Positions 49,277 through 58,091 of a stretch of 64,000 nt of DNA are shown piece by piece. The DNA lies in NCBI GenBank assembly GCA_038206355.1, contig JBBRAY010000006.1, positions 62,001-126,000 of the forward strand, written 5' to 3'. Below the pieces are notes generated by a model, which made no database searches, had not been told where the DNA came from, and saw only the letters and a program-made list of their open reading frames with translations. The DNA is from JAPLDB01 sp038206355 (GTDB lineage: Bacteria > Bacteroidota > Bacteroidia > AKYH767-A > 2013-40CM-41-45). Every line of letters starts with the position of its first letter. Position 1 is the first letter of the stretch. The translations under genes were made by a program, and so were the position numbers.

Positions 49277-51442
49277 TTACAATCCGTCTTCTCTCCAGAT
49301 CCATTCTCTTTTTGAGGCATTGAAATATCCGAATTTCCCGCCCCGCTCAAACCGGATAACGGAATCAGAAACCCACTGGTATTTTTCATAAGCACATTCC
49401 ACTTGTAATGTTGCGGACTTTGACAGCAGGCCAAAACTTCCCTCTCGTTTTACTACAGCTACTGCATTTTTAAATGATGAAATAAATTCCCAGTTTGGCG
49501 GAATAACAATGCTTCCGTCTTCCTCAATGGCACCAAAAAATTTTCCGGATTTAACCACAGCTACACCATCTGAAAAAGGATTCACCAGGTCATATTTGAA
49601 TGGAATAGTAGTTTTATTTTCAATGTCAATAAATCCCCATTTATTTTTTTTGCGGGCGGCAATGGGCATACCTTGCTGATAAAAAACGATGTCGTCATAC
49701 TGCGCAGGAATAACTTTATATCCGGTACTGTCAATCAAAGCATATCTTCCTTTTTCCTTTACAACAGCAAAGCCATTGCTAAATTCACTTCGCCCGATTG
49801 ATTGTCCGTCAAACTCATACTGCATTGGAATTACGAGGTGACCAATTGCATCAGCGTAACCGAGCTTGTCATTTTTTGAAACCAGTGCGAGTCCGGAAGA
49901 AAATCTTCCGATTTCATCATAGCTAACGGGAAGAATTTCATCACCGAGCCTTGTAAGTAATCCCGACATGTCATCTTTTTCAACGTGTATCAAACCATTC
50001 GATTCAACAGATATGCCGGAGTATAAAGGAGGCAACACCCATTTTCCGTTTCGGTCAATAACTCCAAGTTCATCTTCTTTTCCTGCGATGGCAAGACCGC
50101 CTGAAAAATCGTAAGCAACTTCAAATTGTGCTTTGATAACAGGTTTGCCAAATCCGTCAGTAAATCCGTATTTCATGGAATCGAGAAATAATATTCTGTC
50201 ATCATGGGGCAAACCGGCTTCTGAATAAACAGGAGGGATTATCTGAACACCTTCACGATTAATTACTGAGGCCTTTCCATTTAATTTTACCTGCGCATGG
50301 CCATCTTCAAATGGTTCAGCTTCTTCAAATTGAAAATTAATTTCAAGTTTGCCGCTTTTGCTGATGTATCCATATTTTCCGTTTTTGCTGACAGCACACA
50401 ACCCCTCTGAAAATTCGTCAACGTCATCATACAAGTTAGGAATAGTCTGTCTTCCTTCTTCAGTAATAAAAGTAAAACGGTTATTTTTTCTGGCAGGGAG
50501 CAGGATTACGCTTGACAGCCGAAAATCTTCTTCTACCTGTTTTTTATATTTGAAATCCGGATACCTGGAAAAGAAATCGTCGAGGTTTTGCACGCTATAA
50601 AGTTCCAGATAGCGCTGGTAGAGCTTCATCCAGGCAGTCGGGGTATTGCTGTTGCCTGGATATTTTTTGGCGAACTTATAATATGACTCGGGCGTCTTAC
50701 TTTTAGTAGCTACAGCAAACAACGAATCTTCAGCCTGCATCCTGTATGGACTTTCGGGATTGTTAATGATAAAATTTTCATAAGACTGTTCCGAGCTTCC
50801 ATCAGTTTTTTCACGAAAAAGTCTGTCCTCGAAACGTTTCCTCGCCTCAGTGCTTTGAAAACTGTTGGGATACAGGGTGTAAAACTCTTTATAACCATCG
50901 CTAGTATTTTTTCTTTTGGCGATTGAATAAGCAAGTTCATTTCGTTTCGCAGTAGCCGAATCACTTATTACTGACCAGCGATAATTATCGATGAAGTCAT
51001 TCCAGATATGAATACTGTTTTTGTTCAGCGCGTCGTCATAGGCAAGCAATGAAATAGAATCTTTCAGTGCACTGATACGGAATTTGTTGATCTGATACCT
51101 CGTTTCAATCTTTGATTCTTCATCAGTGGTAAGGTGACTACGGATGGTGTCTGCAGTAAGAATATAGATGCGTGCGCTGTCAAGGTTATAAAACGGATTG
51201 TTGTTTCTGGTGCAAATGATACTTAGTCCGTAATATGCAGGGACCGGTTGTTTTTTTATGGCGTCAAAAAAACTTCCGCGGGCATTGAAATAATCATGAA
51301 TGGCAAGGCGTTCAAAGCCATAGGTGATTTTATCTTTGGCCGCCAGGGAAGTAAAAATATGCAGCAAAAAAAAGAAAGCGAAGATTGCTTTCGATGAGCC
51401 CGGCAAAGGATTGTTTATTTTAACGAATGGTCTGAGATTCAT
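49277..51442 (-). CDS. WG-repeat protein
   Basis: 721 residues from ATG at 51442; a TTG ten codons upstream would also be in frame. The N-terminus has a hydrophobic stretch (KAIFAFFFLLHIFTSLAA), probably a signal peptide. Residues about 35-330 are helical with TPR-like character, e.g. YNKFRIS-type RYQINKFRISALKDSISLLA and GYKEFYTLYPNSFQSTEARK. From about 345 on, ten WG (KWG) repeats follow: AVSKNGKYGYISKSGKLEIN, QFEEAEPFEDGHAQVKLNGK, AARKKNKWGFIDIENKTTIP and others, each 45-55 residues. WG repeats form a beta structure used for protein-protein contacts. Extracytoplasmic scaffold or sensor is likely. The function is not known. Confidence 0.88.
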   Translation of the reverse strand: MNLRPFVKINNPLPGSSKAIFAFFFLLHIFTSLAAKDKITYGFERLAIHDYFNARGSFFDAIKKQPVPAYYGLSIICTRNNNPFYNLDSARIYILTADTIRSHLTTDEESKIETRYQINKFRISALKDSISLLAYDDALNKNSIHIWNDFIDNYRWSVISDSATAKRNELAYSIAKRKNTSDGYKEFYTLYPNSFQSTEARKRFEDRLFREKTDGSSEQSYENFIINNPESPYRMQAEDSLFAVATKSKTPESYYKFAKKYPGNSNTPTAWMKLYQRYLELYSVQNLDDFFSRYPDFKYKKQVEEDFRLSSVILLPARKNNRFTFITEEGRQTIPNLYDDVDEFSEGLCAVSKNGKYGYISKSGKLEINFQFEEAEPFEDGHAQVKLNGKASVINREGVQIIPPVYSEAGLPHDDRILFLDSMKYGFTDGFGKPVIKAQFEVAYDFSGGLAIAGKEDELGVIDRNGKWVLPPLYSGISVESNGLIHVEKDDMSGLLTRLGDEILPVSYDEIGRFSSGLALVSKNDKLGYADAIGHLVIPMQYEFDGQSIGRSEFSNGFAVVKEKGRYALIDSTGYKVIPAQYDDIVFYQQGMPIAARKKNKWGFIDIENKTTIPFKYDLVNPFSDGVAVVKSGKFFGAIEEDGSIVIPPNWEFISSFKNAVAVVKREGSFGLLSKSATLQVECAYEKYQWVSDSVIRFERGGKFGYFNASKREWIWREDGL

Positions 51443-51540
51443 TTCAGGAGGTGAAAGTATAGCTTTTTTCAAATAAAATATTTGAATTAATGTAGTCTTT
51501 GGTTCTTCTTCTACACAGCAAGTATTCTTATCTGTTCTTC

Positions 51541-51548
51541 TATCTTTG
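51541..51548 (+). promoter_or_regulatory. Promoter -7 box of paaZ
   Basis: TATCTTTG matches the TAnnTTTG consensus, 16 nt before the ATG at 51565. Confidence 0.6.
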
Positions 51549-51564
51549 CCGCATAAATAATTTT

Positions 51565-53613
51565 ATGGCAACCAAACTAAAGAATTTTGTAGCGGGTGAA
51601 TGGGTAGAAGGGAATGAAAATGGAGCAGCATTGTATCATGCCGTTACCGGAGAGCATTTATTTAATGCATCTACCAAAGGCATTGACTTTAAAGGGATGA
51701 TCAATTATGCCCACAGCAACGGGAGTGTGTTGCGTAAAATGACATTTCACGAGCGGGCGAGGATGCTGAAGGCGCTTGCATTATATCTGAATGAAAGAAA
51801 AAAGGATTTTTATGCTTTGAGTGCGGCAACAGGTGCCACCAAGGCTGATTCATGGGTAGACATTGATGGTGGTATCGGTAATCTATTTGTGTATGCAAGT
51901 AAGGGCAGGAGGGAACTTCCTGATGAAACATTTTCTATTGATGGGAACATGGAGATGATTTCCAAGACCGGAACCTTTGTTGGGCATCACATCTGCGTAC
52001 CGATGGAAGGTGTCGCCATTCACATCAACGCATTTAATTTTCCAGTATGGGGAATGCTGGAGAAAATTGCAGTGAACCTACTTGCCGGAATGCCTGCAAT
52101 CGTAAAGCCTGCTACGGTTACTTCTTTTTTAACCGAGTTGGTTGTGAAAGAAATTATTGCTTCGCAGATTTTACCTAAAGGTGCATTGCAATTGCTATGC
52201 GGAAGCGCGGGAGACATACTGGATCATGTCTCTTCACAAGATGTGGTTACGTTTACCGGATCAGCTTCTACAGGAAAAATGCTAAAAACTCATCCGGCAA
52301 TAATCGAAAATTCAGTGCGCTTTAATATGGAAGCTGATTCATTGAATTGTTCAGTGCTTGGACCGGATTGCACTCCTGATACAGAAGAGTTCAAAATATT
52401 TATCAAGGAAGTTACGCGAGAGATGACTTCAAAGGCCGGACAGAAATGTACTGCTATACGAAGGATCATAGTTCCGGAAAATCTAACGGAAGCGGTTGGA
52501 AATGCGCTGAAGGAAAGACTGAAGAGCAATGTGATCGGTGATCCTTCTGTAGAGGGCGTCAGGATGGGACCACTTGCCAGTAAGGATCAGGTGACCGATG
52601 TAAAAAGTAAGGTGAAGGAATTGATGAGCGTTTGCGAGGTGATGTATGGCGACATCAACAATGTGGAAACCGTGGGTGCTGACAGTGCGCGCGGCGCATT
52701 TATTTCATCCATGCTTTTGTACTGCAATGATCCTTTTAAGAAACTTCAGCCGCATGAGGTGGAAGCCTTCGGACCTGTGAGTACAATGATGCCTTATAAA
52801 ACTGCTGATGAAGCTGCTGAACTTGCCAGGATGGGCCGCGGAAGTCTGGTGGGATCAGTGATTACCGGTGATGATAATTTTGCAAGAAATTTTGTACTTG
52901 GATCTGCAAGCATGCATGGCAGAATGGTTATTATCAATCGCCATTGTGCGGCGGAGAGCACAGGACATGGTTCTCCGCTTGCTCACCTGGTGCATGGCGG
53001 ACCGGGACGTGCCGGCGGCGGTGAAGAGATGGGTGGTATGCGTGGCGTGAAACATTATATGCAGCGCACTGCACTGCAAGGTTCTCCGACTACGCTGACT
53101 AAAATCATGAATACCTATTTGCCGGGAGCAGAGAGAACTGAAGACGTCATTCATCCCTTCAGAAAATATTTTGAAGAAATTCATGTTGGTGATTCTCTGG
53201 TAACACATAAGCGAACAGTAACAGAAGCAGACATTGTAAATTTTGCAGGCGTTAGCGGAGATTTCTTTTATGCGCATACAGATGAAACCTCACTCGAAGG
53301 TTCTATCTTTGAAAGGCGTGTGGCGCATGGTTATTTTATCATTGCTGCTGCAGCCGGATTATTTGTGGATCCGAAAAAAGGTCCTGTACTTGCTAATTAT
53401 GGGCTCGACAGTTTACGCTTTACACAGCCTGTTTATGTTGGGGATACCATTCAGGTTTATCTGACCTGTAAATCAAAAATGAAAAAAGACAACAGGGAAG
53501 GACAGATTCCGCAGGGAGTTGTGGAGTGGTATGTAGAAGTAAAGAATCAAAGAGGAGAAGTGGTGGCGATAGAGACGGTGTTGACGTTGGTGGCGAGTAA
53601 AGAACAGCCGTGA
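51565..53613 (+). CDS. paaZ: Bifunctional aldehyde dehydrogenase/oxepin-CoA hydrolase
   Basis: 682 residues from ATG at 51565; the frame is open 22 codons further, across the promoter box. The first 520 residues are an aldehyde dehydrogenase: FVAGEWVEG, VAIHINAFNFPVWGMLEKIA, AGMPAIVKPATVTSFL, VTFTGSASTGKMLKTHP (the NAD loop), AGQKCTAIRRIIVPE with the catalytic Cys in G-Q-K-C-T. After a linker the C-terminal part (about 535-682) is a MaoC hot-dog hydratase: LVTHKRTVTEADIVNFAGVSGDFFYAHTDE, VAHGYFIIAAAAGLF. In phenylacetate degradation PaaZ opens the oxepin-CoA ring and oxidises the resulting semialdehyde. No other paa gene lies in the window, so the rest of the pathway is elsewhere or the enzyme serves another ring-opening route. 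Confidence 0.95.
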   Translation: MATKLKNFVAGEWVEGNENGAALYHAVTGEHLFNASTKGIDFKGMINYAHSNGSVLRKMTFHERARMLKALALYLNERKKDFYALSAATGATKADSWVDIDGGIGNLFVYASKGRRELPDETFSIDGNMEMISKTGTFVGHHICVPMEGVAIHINAFNFPVWGMLEKIAVNLLAGMPAIVKPATVTSFLTELVVKEIIASQILPKGALQLLCGSAGDILDHVSSQDVVTFTGSASTGKMLKTHPAIIENSVRFNMEADSLNCSVLGPDCTPDTEEFKIFIKEVTREMTSKAGQKCTAIRRIIVPENLTEAVGNALKERLKSNVIGDPSVEGVRMGPLASKDQVTDVKSKVKELMSVCEVMYGDINNVETVGADSARGAFISSMLLYCNDPFKKLQPHEVEAFGPVSTMMPYKTADEAAELARMGRGSLVGSVITGDDNFARNFVLGSASMHGRMVIINRHCAAESTGHGSPLAHLVHGGPGRAGGGEEMGGMRGVKHYMQRTALQGSPTTLTKIMNTYLPGAERTEDVIHPFRKYFEEIHVGDSLVTHKRTVTEADIVNFAGVSGDFFYAHTDETSLEGSIFERRVAHGYFIIAAAAGLFVDPKKGPVLANYGLDSLRFTQPVYVGDTIQVYLTCKSKMKKDNREGQIPQGVVEWYVEVKNQRGEVVAIETVLTLVASKEQP

Positions 53614-53670
53614 GCAGCCTTGAACAGCCGTCATTGAGTCATTGGGAGCAGACGACGTAGAGATTATCCC

Positions 53671-54855
53671 TTATTTTTTTAGGATATTTTTCCTTCTTCT
53701 TTTTTCAATGAGAATATTTGAAAGTTCGCGGCCGGTTTGACCTTTCACAGAAGTATTTTCCTGTGCGCGCCTGATCAGGTATGGTAATACAGAGGCAACC
53801 GGTCCGTATGGGACATACTTTGCAACATTATAACCTTCTTTGGCAAGATTAAAACTGATGTGGTCGCTCATGCCGTACAATTGCGAAAACCAAATGTGCG
53901 GGTGGTTGTTGGGAATGTTTTTTTGAAGCATAAGTTCAATCAGTAACTGAGAACTCTTTTCATTGTGTGTTCCTGCGCAGATTGAAATTCTATCGAGGTG
54001 TTCCATGCAGAATTTTAATGCGTCTTCGTAGTCTTTGTCGGCAGCACTTTTTGAAGGCTGAATCGGCGAAGGATAATTCATTTTCGCTGCGCGTTCCCTT
54101 TCTTTTTCCATGTATGCCCCGCGTACAAGTTTCAAACCTAACATGTAATTGTTTGCCAAAGCATGTTGATAACAAGAATGAAGGTAGCTGTTGCGGTCGG
54201 TGCGGTATAACTGCAGTGTATTGTAAATAAGTACCCTATTCTTATTGTACTTCATCATCATGGCATTGGCAAGATCGTCAATAACATTCTGTATCCATGA
54301 TTCTTCAGCATCAATAAACACAGGTACGTTTGCTTCATCTGCAGCAGCACATATTTTTTCCACACGTTGTTTTACGCGTTGAAATTCTTCGGTCTCTTCA
54401 AGGGTTAGATTTGCATTGATATTTACTTTTTCAAGCAAAGCAAATCTTGCGAAGCCTGTAAGTTTGAATACAGAGAAGGGAATATGCTTTTCATTTTTTG
54501 CACGCGCAATACATGCAAGTGTTTCCTGCAATGAATGTTCAAAATCTTTTTCTGTTTCTTTTCCTTCGACAGAATAATCGAGGATCGTTCCGATGTTGTA
54601 TTTACCGAGTTCTTCTATCGTCTTCTCACAACCGGCAATGGTTTCTCCACCGCAAAATTGTTTGAAAGCAGTGGCGCGAATAAGTCCTTTCACCGGTAGC
54701 CGGAGAGCGAGTGCCGTGTCCACAAAAGAAGGGGCAATTCTGACCAACCAGTTGTAGCTGATCACTTTAAAAAGCACGTAAGCACGATTTAAATCGCTGT
54801 TTGTTTTAGAGGCAAAAGCAATTGCTGTGTCGTCAAAAGAAACTGGGCTTTTCAT
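53671..54855 (-). CDS. Proline dehydrogenase
   Basis: 394 residues, stand-alone FAD-dependent proline dehydrogenase (first step of proline catabolism, feeding electrons to quinone). The barrel motifs are recognisable: YNIGTILDYSVEGKETEKDF, VFKLTGFARFALLEKVN, EANVPVFIDAEESWIQNVI, VLIYNTLQLYRTD, YMLGLKLVRGAYMEKERERA (the G-x-K-x-V-R-G-A-Y signature), AGTHNEKSS, FSQLYGMSDHI and PYGPVASVLPYLIRRAQEN. There is no P5C dehydrogenase domain, unlike PutA. It is preceded by the shikimate cluster on the other strand and shares the intergenic space with it. Confidence 0.95.
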   Translation of the reverse strand: MKSPVSFDDTAIAFASKTNSDLNRAYVLFKVISYNWLVRIAPSFVDTALALRLPVKGLIRATAFKQFCGGETIAGCEKTIEELGKYNIGTILDYSVEGKETEKDFEHSLQETLACIARAKNEKHIPFSVFKLTGFARFALLEKVNINANLTLEETEEFQRVKQRVEKICAAADEANVPVFIDAEESWIQNVIDDLANAMMMKYNKNRVLIYNTLQLYRTDRNSYLHSCYQHALANNYMLGLKLVRGAYMEKERERAAKMNYPSPIQPSKSAADKDYEDALKFCMEHLDRISICAGTHNEKSSQLLIELMLQKNIPNNHPHIWFSQLYGMSDHISFNLAKEGYNVAKYVPYGPVASVLPYLIRRAQENTSVKGQTGRELSNILIEKRRRKNILKK

Positions 54856-54965
54856 GGAAGGCGCGAAGATAAACGAACAAACTAAATACTAAATACGAAA
54901 ATACGAATCTACTCATGCGAAATGCATTCAGATTCTAAATTATTACTCAGGGTAAGATTTCATCT

Positions 54966-54973
54966 TATCTTTG
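54966..54973 (+). promoter_or_regulatory. Promoter -7 box of the DAHP synthase gene
   Basis: TATCTTTG matches TAnnTTTG, 10 nt before the ATG at 54984. Confidence 0.6.
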
Positions 54974-54983
54974 CCATTCATCT

Positions 54984-56102
54984 ATGGAACGACTTAATAT
55001 TAAACCGCTTTCTGATTGGGGATTTTCGTTTGCCCGGCCGCTTATTATTTCCGGTTCGTGCGGAGTGGAGTCTGAAAAACAGATTCATGAAATTGCCGGT
55101 TCGCTCGGTAAATTAAATGTGCACATACTGCGCGGCGGAATCTGGAAACCACGAACCCGTCCCGGTTCTTTTCAGGGAATAGGAAGTGAAGGACTGAAAT
55201 GGCTTAAAGATGCCGGAAAAATAAATAACCTACCTGTGATGGTTGAAGTGGCCAGTGCAAAGCACGTAGAGGAAGCACTGGAAGCGAAGATTGACATTTT
55301 GTGGATTGGTGCACGAACTACAGTGAACCCTTTTCTTGTCCAGGAAATTGCCGATGCACTAACAGGAGTGAACATCCCTGTTATGATAAAGAATCCTATT
55401 AATCCTGAACTTGAATTATGGATTGGCGCCATTGAAAGGATTAGTAAAAGTGGGATTCATCGCATTGCTGCCATCCACCGGGGCTTTTCCACTTATGAAA
55501 AAACAAAGTACAGGAACGTTCCCAACTGGCAGATTCCTATCGAACTGAAGAGAAGGATTCCCGAACTCCCACTCATTTGCGACCCCAGTCATATTTGCGG
55601 TACAAGAAATTTAATTGCCTCAGTTGCACAGACTGCAATGGATCTCAATTACGACGGATTGATGATTGAATCTCATTCTCATCCTGAATCTGCGCTGAGT
55701 GATAAAGAACAGCAACTAACCCCTGAAGCACTACAGGATTTGCTCGCAAGACTCATTGTGCGTTCAGCAGTAATTGAGGACGTCATTTTTTTAAACCGCC
55801 TGGAAGAACTGCGGGAAAGAATTGACGGTGTGGACGAGGAGATTTTAAATAAGATCAGTGAGCGGATGGCAATTGCAAGGGAGATTGGAATATATAAAAA
55901 GGAAAATAACATTACAATTCTTCAGGTAGAAAGATGGAATGAAATTCTTCGTACACGTTTGCAGCTTGGTTTGTCGCATGAACTTACCAAGGATTTTATT
56001 CTGAAGATGTATGAGTTAATACATGATGAGTCTATTCTTCAGCAAACGCAGATGATGAATGAGGAATTGAAGGAGGAGAAGAGGGGAATGGGGAGGGGGT
56101 AA
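54984..56102 (+). CDS. Bifunctional DAHP synthase / chorismate mutase
   Basis: 372 residues. The first ~260 form a type I beta/alpha DAHP synthase (KDO8P-like subclass): ISGSCGVESEKQIHEIAGSL, RGGIWKPRTRPGSFQGIG, GLKWLKDAG, EVASAKHVEEALEAKIDILW, IGARTTVNPFLVQEIAD, MIKNPINPELELWIGAI, GFSTYEKTKYRN and LICDPSHICGTRNLIASVAQ. This makes the first shikimate-pathway intermediate. Residues from about 265 to 360 form an AroQ-type chorismate mutase (LNRLEELRERIDGVDEEILN, MAIAREIGIYKKENNI, ILRTRLQLG), which feeds phenylalanine and tyrosine and may give allosteric control. AroB follows 663 nt later, separated by a truncated surface-protein gene. Confidence 0.95.
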   Translation: MERLNIKPLSDWGFSFARPLIISGSCGVESEKQIHEIAGSLGKLNVHILRGGIWKPRTRPGSFQGIGSEGLKWLKDAGKINNLPVMVEVASAKHVEEALEAKIDILWIGARTTVNPFLVQEIADALTGVNIPVMIKNPINPELELWIGAIERISKSGIHRIAAIHRGFSTYEKTKYRNVPNWQIPIELKRRIPELPLICDPSHICGTRNLIASVAQTAMDLNYDGLMIESHSHPESALSDKEQQLTPEALQDLLARLIVRSAVIEDVIFLNRLEELRERIDGVDEEILNKISERMAIAREIGIYKKENNITILQVERWNEILRTRLQLGLSHELTKDFILKMYELIHDESILQQTQMMNEELKEEKRGMGRG

Positions 56103-56178
56103 GGATCGTGCAGATAATCATATATTATTATCAACACTTACACACCGGATGGAAAGTGCTTAAAAGAAATAAAGATCA

Positions 56179-56520
56179 ATGAAAAATATTTATCTGCTTT
56201 TCTTTTTTACGATTGGTTTAATTCATACTTCCTTTTGTCAGCAAGAAGTATTTTTTAAAACTTACTTTTCAAATGCTGAAGCGCATTTAAATAGTATTGA
56301 TACAACCCATGATGAAGGTTATGTAATGTGCGGCAGGAGCTCTAATACTAACGGTGGAGACTACCTGATTATAAAAATTGTTAGTAGCGGTAATGAGCAG
56401 TGGAGAAGGCAGAATAATCTTTTCACTGGTTTAGAGAATGATAATGGTATGTTTAGTATTCATGAAAATCCAGACCATTCATTCTTTCGTAAAACCAATA
56501 CCGGGATCACAATTATTTGA
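56179..56520 (+). pseudogene. Truncated T9SS-type propeller protein (N-terminal fragment)
   Basis: 113 codons. A signal peptide (KNIYLLFFFTIGLIHTSFCQ) and the first blade of a delta-60/SBBP-like propeller are present: IDTTHDEGYVMCGRSSNTNG, DYLIIKIVSSGNEQWRRQNN, DNGMFSIHENPDHSFF. Normal members run for 500 residues or more; this one ends with a stop after RKTNTGITII, which does not look like a natural end. Just where the blade pattern stops, a different reading frame (ATG at 56462) becomes open, so a frameshift or deletion has probably cut the gene down. It separates aroB from the DAHP synthase gene. Confidence 0.55.
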
Positions 56521-56617
56521 AAATAAGAAAGACGCCGATGGGATGAAGGAAAATACTGAAAATTGGGTAGTTTGGGCTGCTACATCGTCTTCAGAAGGGA
56601 AGGATGGAATAGGTTGA
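56462..56617 (+). CDS. Small overlapping frame, possibly a remnant
   Basis: 51 codons, starting inside the truncated gene in another frame: TIHSFVKPIPGSQLFENKKD, then ENTENWVVWAATSSSEGKDG. Its composition is protein-like, but there is no signal, motif or known relative. It may be a frameshifted continuation or an unrelated small gene. Low confidence. Confidence 0.2.
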   Translation: MKIQTIHSFVKPIPGSQLFENKKDADGMKENTENWVVWAATSSSEGKDGIG

Positions 56618-56764
56618 GAAAAACATGCTACCTCTAATAAAGTATCGGGAGTATAGTTAACAGGGAGATTGCAACAATGCAGCAATTATTAATTTTGTTT
56701 CTTTATTGAAAATTTCCATTCGGTTATGTTGTATGTCCTTGGAACAAAATCCGGAAATAAAAAT

Positions 56765-57853
56765 ATGACCACCATCATCCGATCCAACCACTACCAGATT
56801 TTTCTGGGTAACGATACGTTTTACGAGATCGGAAAATTCATTTCCAAAAGTGACCGGCTTCGGGATGCGAAGAAATTTATTCTTGTTGATGATCATACCA
56901 AAGAACTTTGTCTGCCCTTGTTACAAAATGGTGTGCAGGTCTTGAAAGATGCTGTGAGTCTGGAAATTCCTCATGGGGAAGGAAGTAAGAAAATTGAAAC
57001 TATTGTAAAACTCTGGAATGATTTAACATCATTTGGTGCCGATAGGAATTCTCTCCTGATAAACCTTGGCGGGGGAGTGGTTTCTGACGTTGGCGGTTTT
57101 GTCGCGGCTACGTATATGCGCGGAATAAATTTTGTGAATATTCCCACAACGCTTCTTGCTATGGTTGATGCATCTGCCGGAGGGAAAAACGGAATTAATT
57201 TCGGCGGCTTCAAAAATCAGATCGGGACTTTTGATGAACCTGTAGCAGTTTTTGTCTCGCCTGTATTTCTGAAAACACTGGAAGAAAAAGAACTGCTTTC
57301 GGGTTTTGCTGAAGTGATCAAGCATGCCATTATTTCAGACGTTAATAAATGGAAAGGCGTTTCTTCAATTGCAGATTTTGAAAATGTAAGCTGGTTTGAG
57401 ATCATAAGGGAATCCATTTGGACTAAATATAAGATCGTCAACAGCGACTACCGTGATAAGCACCTGAGAAAAGCATTGAACTTCGGTCATACCATCGGAC
57501 ATGCGCTTGAAAGTTATTCTCAAAAAAAGAAGTCAATCCCGTTAAAGCATGGAGAAGCGATTGCCATCGGAATGATTGGAGAGATTTATTTAGCGAAGAT
57601 GATTTGTGGATTGAATGAAAATGATGCAGATGAAATATTCAGGTTTATCAATAAGCATTTTCATAATAAGATTGACTTTGAAAGTGATGTTATTCTTGAA
57701 ATCATGAAGGGCGATAAAAAGAATGAAACTGACAAGATTAATTTTTCATTGATCCGTGCAATAGGGGAGCCAATGATCAATCAGCATGCTGAGGAGGCAT
57801 TGATACTGGAGGCGCTGGAGTTTTGTAAGACACAGAAAGCGGCGATGAGTTGA
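56765..57853 (+). CDS. aroB: 3-Dehydroquinate synthase
   Basis: 362 residues from ATG at 56765; the frame is open 13 codons further. It converts DAHP to 3-dehydroquinate using NAD and a metal ion. The family blocks are clear: YQIFLGNDTF, KFILVDDHTKEL, LEIPHGEGSKKIETIVKLWN, LINLGGGVVSDVGGFVAATY, RGINFVNIPTTLLAMVDASA-type GGKNGINFGGFKNQIG, LLSGFAEVIKHAIISD, LRKALNFGHTIGHALESYSQ (metal His) and LKHGEAIAIGMIGEIYLAKM. Both metal His motifs are present. It follows the DAHP synthase-chorismate mutase gene, giving the first two shikimate-pathway steps in one place. Confidence 0.97.
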   Translation: MTTIIRSNHYQIFLGNDTFYEIGKFISKSDRLRDAKKFILVDDHTKELCLPLLQNGVQVLKDAVSLEIPHGEGSKKIETIVKLWNDLTSFGADRNSLLINLGGGVVSDVGGFVAATYMRGINFVNIPTTLLAMVDASAGGKNGINFGGFKNQIGTFDEPVAVFVSPVFLKTLEEKELLSGFAEVIKHAIISDVNKWKGVSSIADFENVSWFEIIRESIWTKYKIVNSDYRDKHLRKALNFGHTIGHALESYSQKKKSIPLKHGEAIAIGMIGEIYLAKMICGLNENDADEIFRFINKHFHNKIDFESDVILEIMKGDKKNETDKINFSLIRAIGEPMINQHAEEALILEALEFCKTQKAAMS

Positions 57854-57930
57854 TGATTTGTTTAACTCAGAAGATTTCTTGCAGGTTCGCTGTAAGAATT
57901 AAATACGAGCATTGTGAATAATTTATTTTA

Positions 57931-58073
57931 CCACAGATAACAGCCGTTAAACACGGAGAAATCACAGAGAGGTACAGAGAACAGTCGTTAAACACCGAGA
58001 GGAATAGTCTCTGCGGAATCTACTTATTTCTGAATCCTATCTGCGAATCTGCGGCGGTTGTTTGTTTTTCAAA
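57931..58073. repeat. Intergenic repeats: AACAG(C/T)CGTTAAACAC direct repeat and a CTGCGGC copy
   Basis: AACAG(C/T)CGTTAAACAC(G/C)GAGA occurs at 57939 and 57980 (two mismatches), with CACAGAGAGG words between. It is followed at 58026-58057 by a copy of the CTGCGGC-type repeat (CTATCTGCGAATCTGCGGC), very similar to 251-281. The array ends 18 nt from the stop of the minus-strand SDR gene. Confidence 0.55.
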
Positions 58074-58091
58074 TTGTTGCCACTTCATTGG

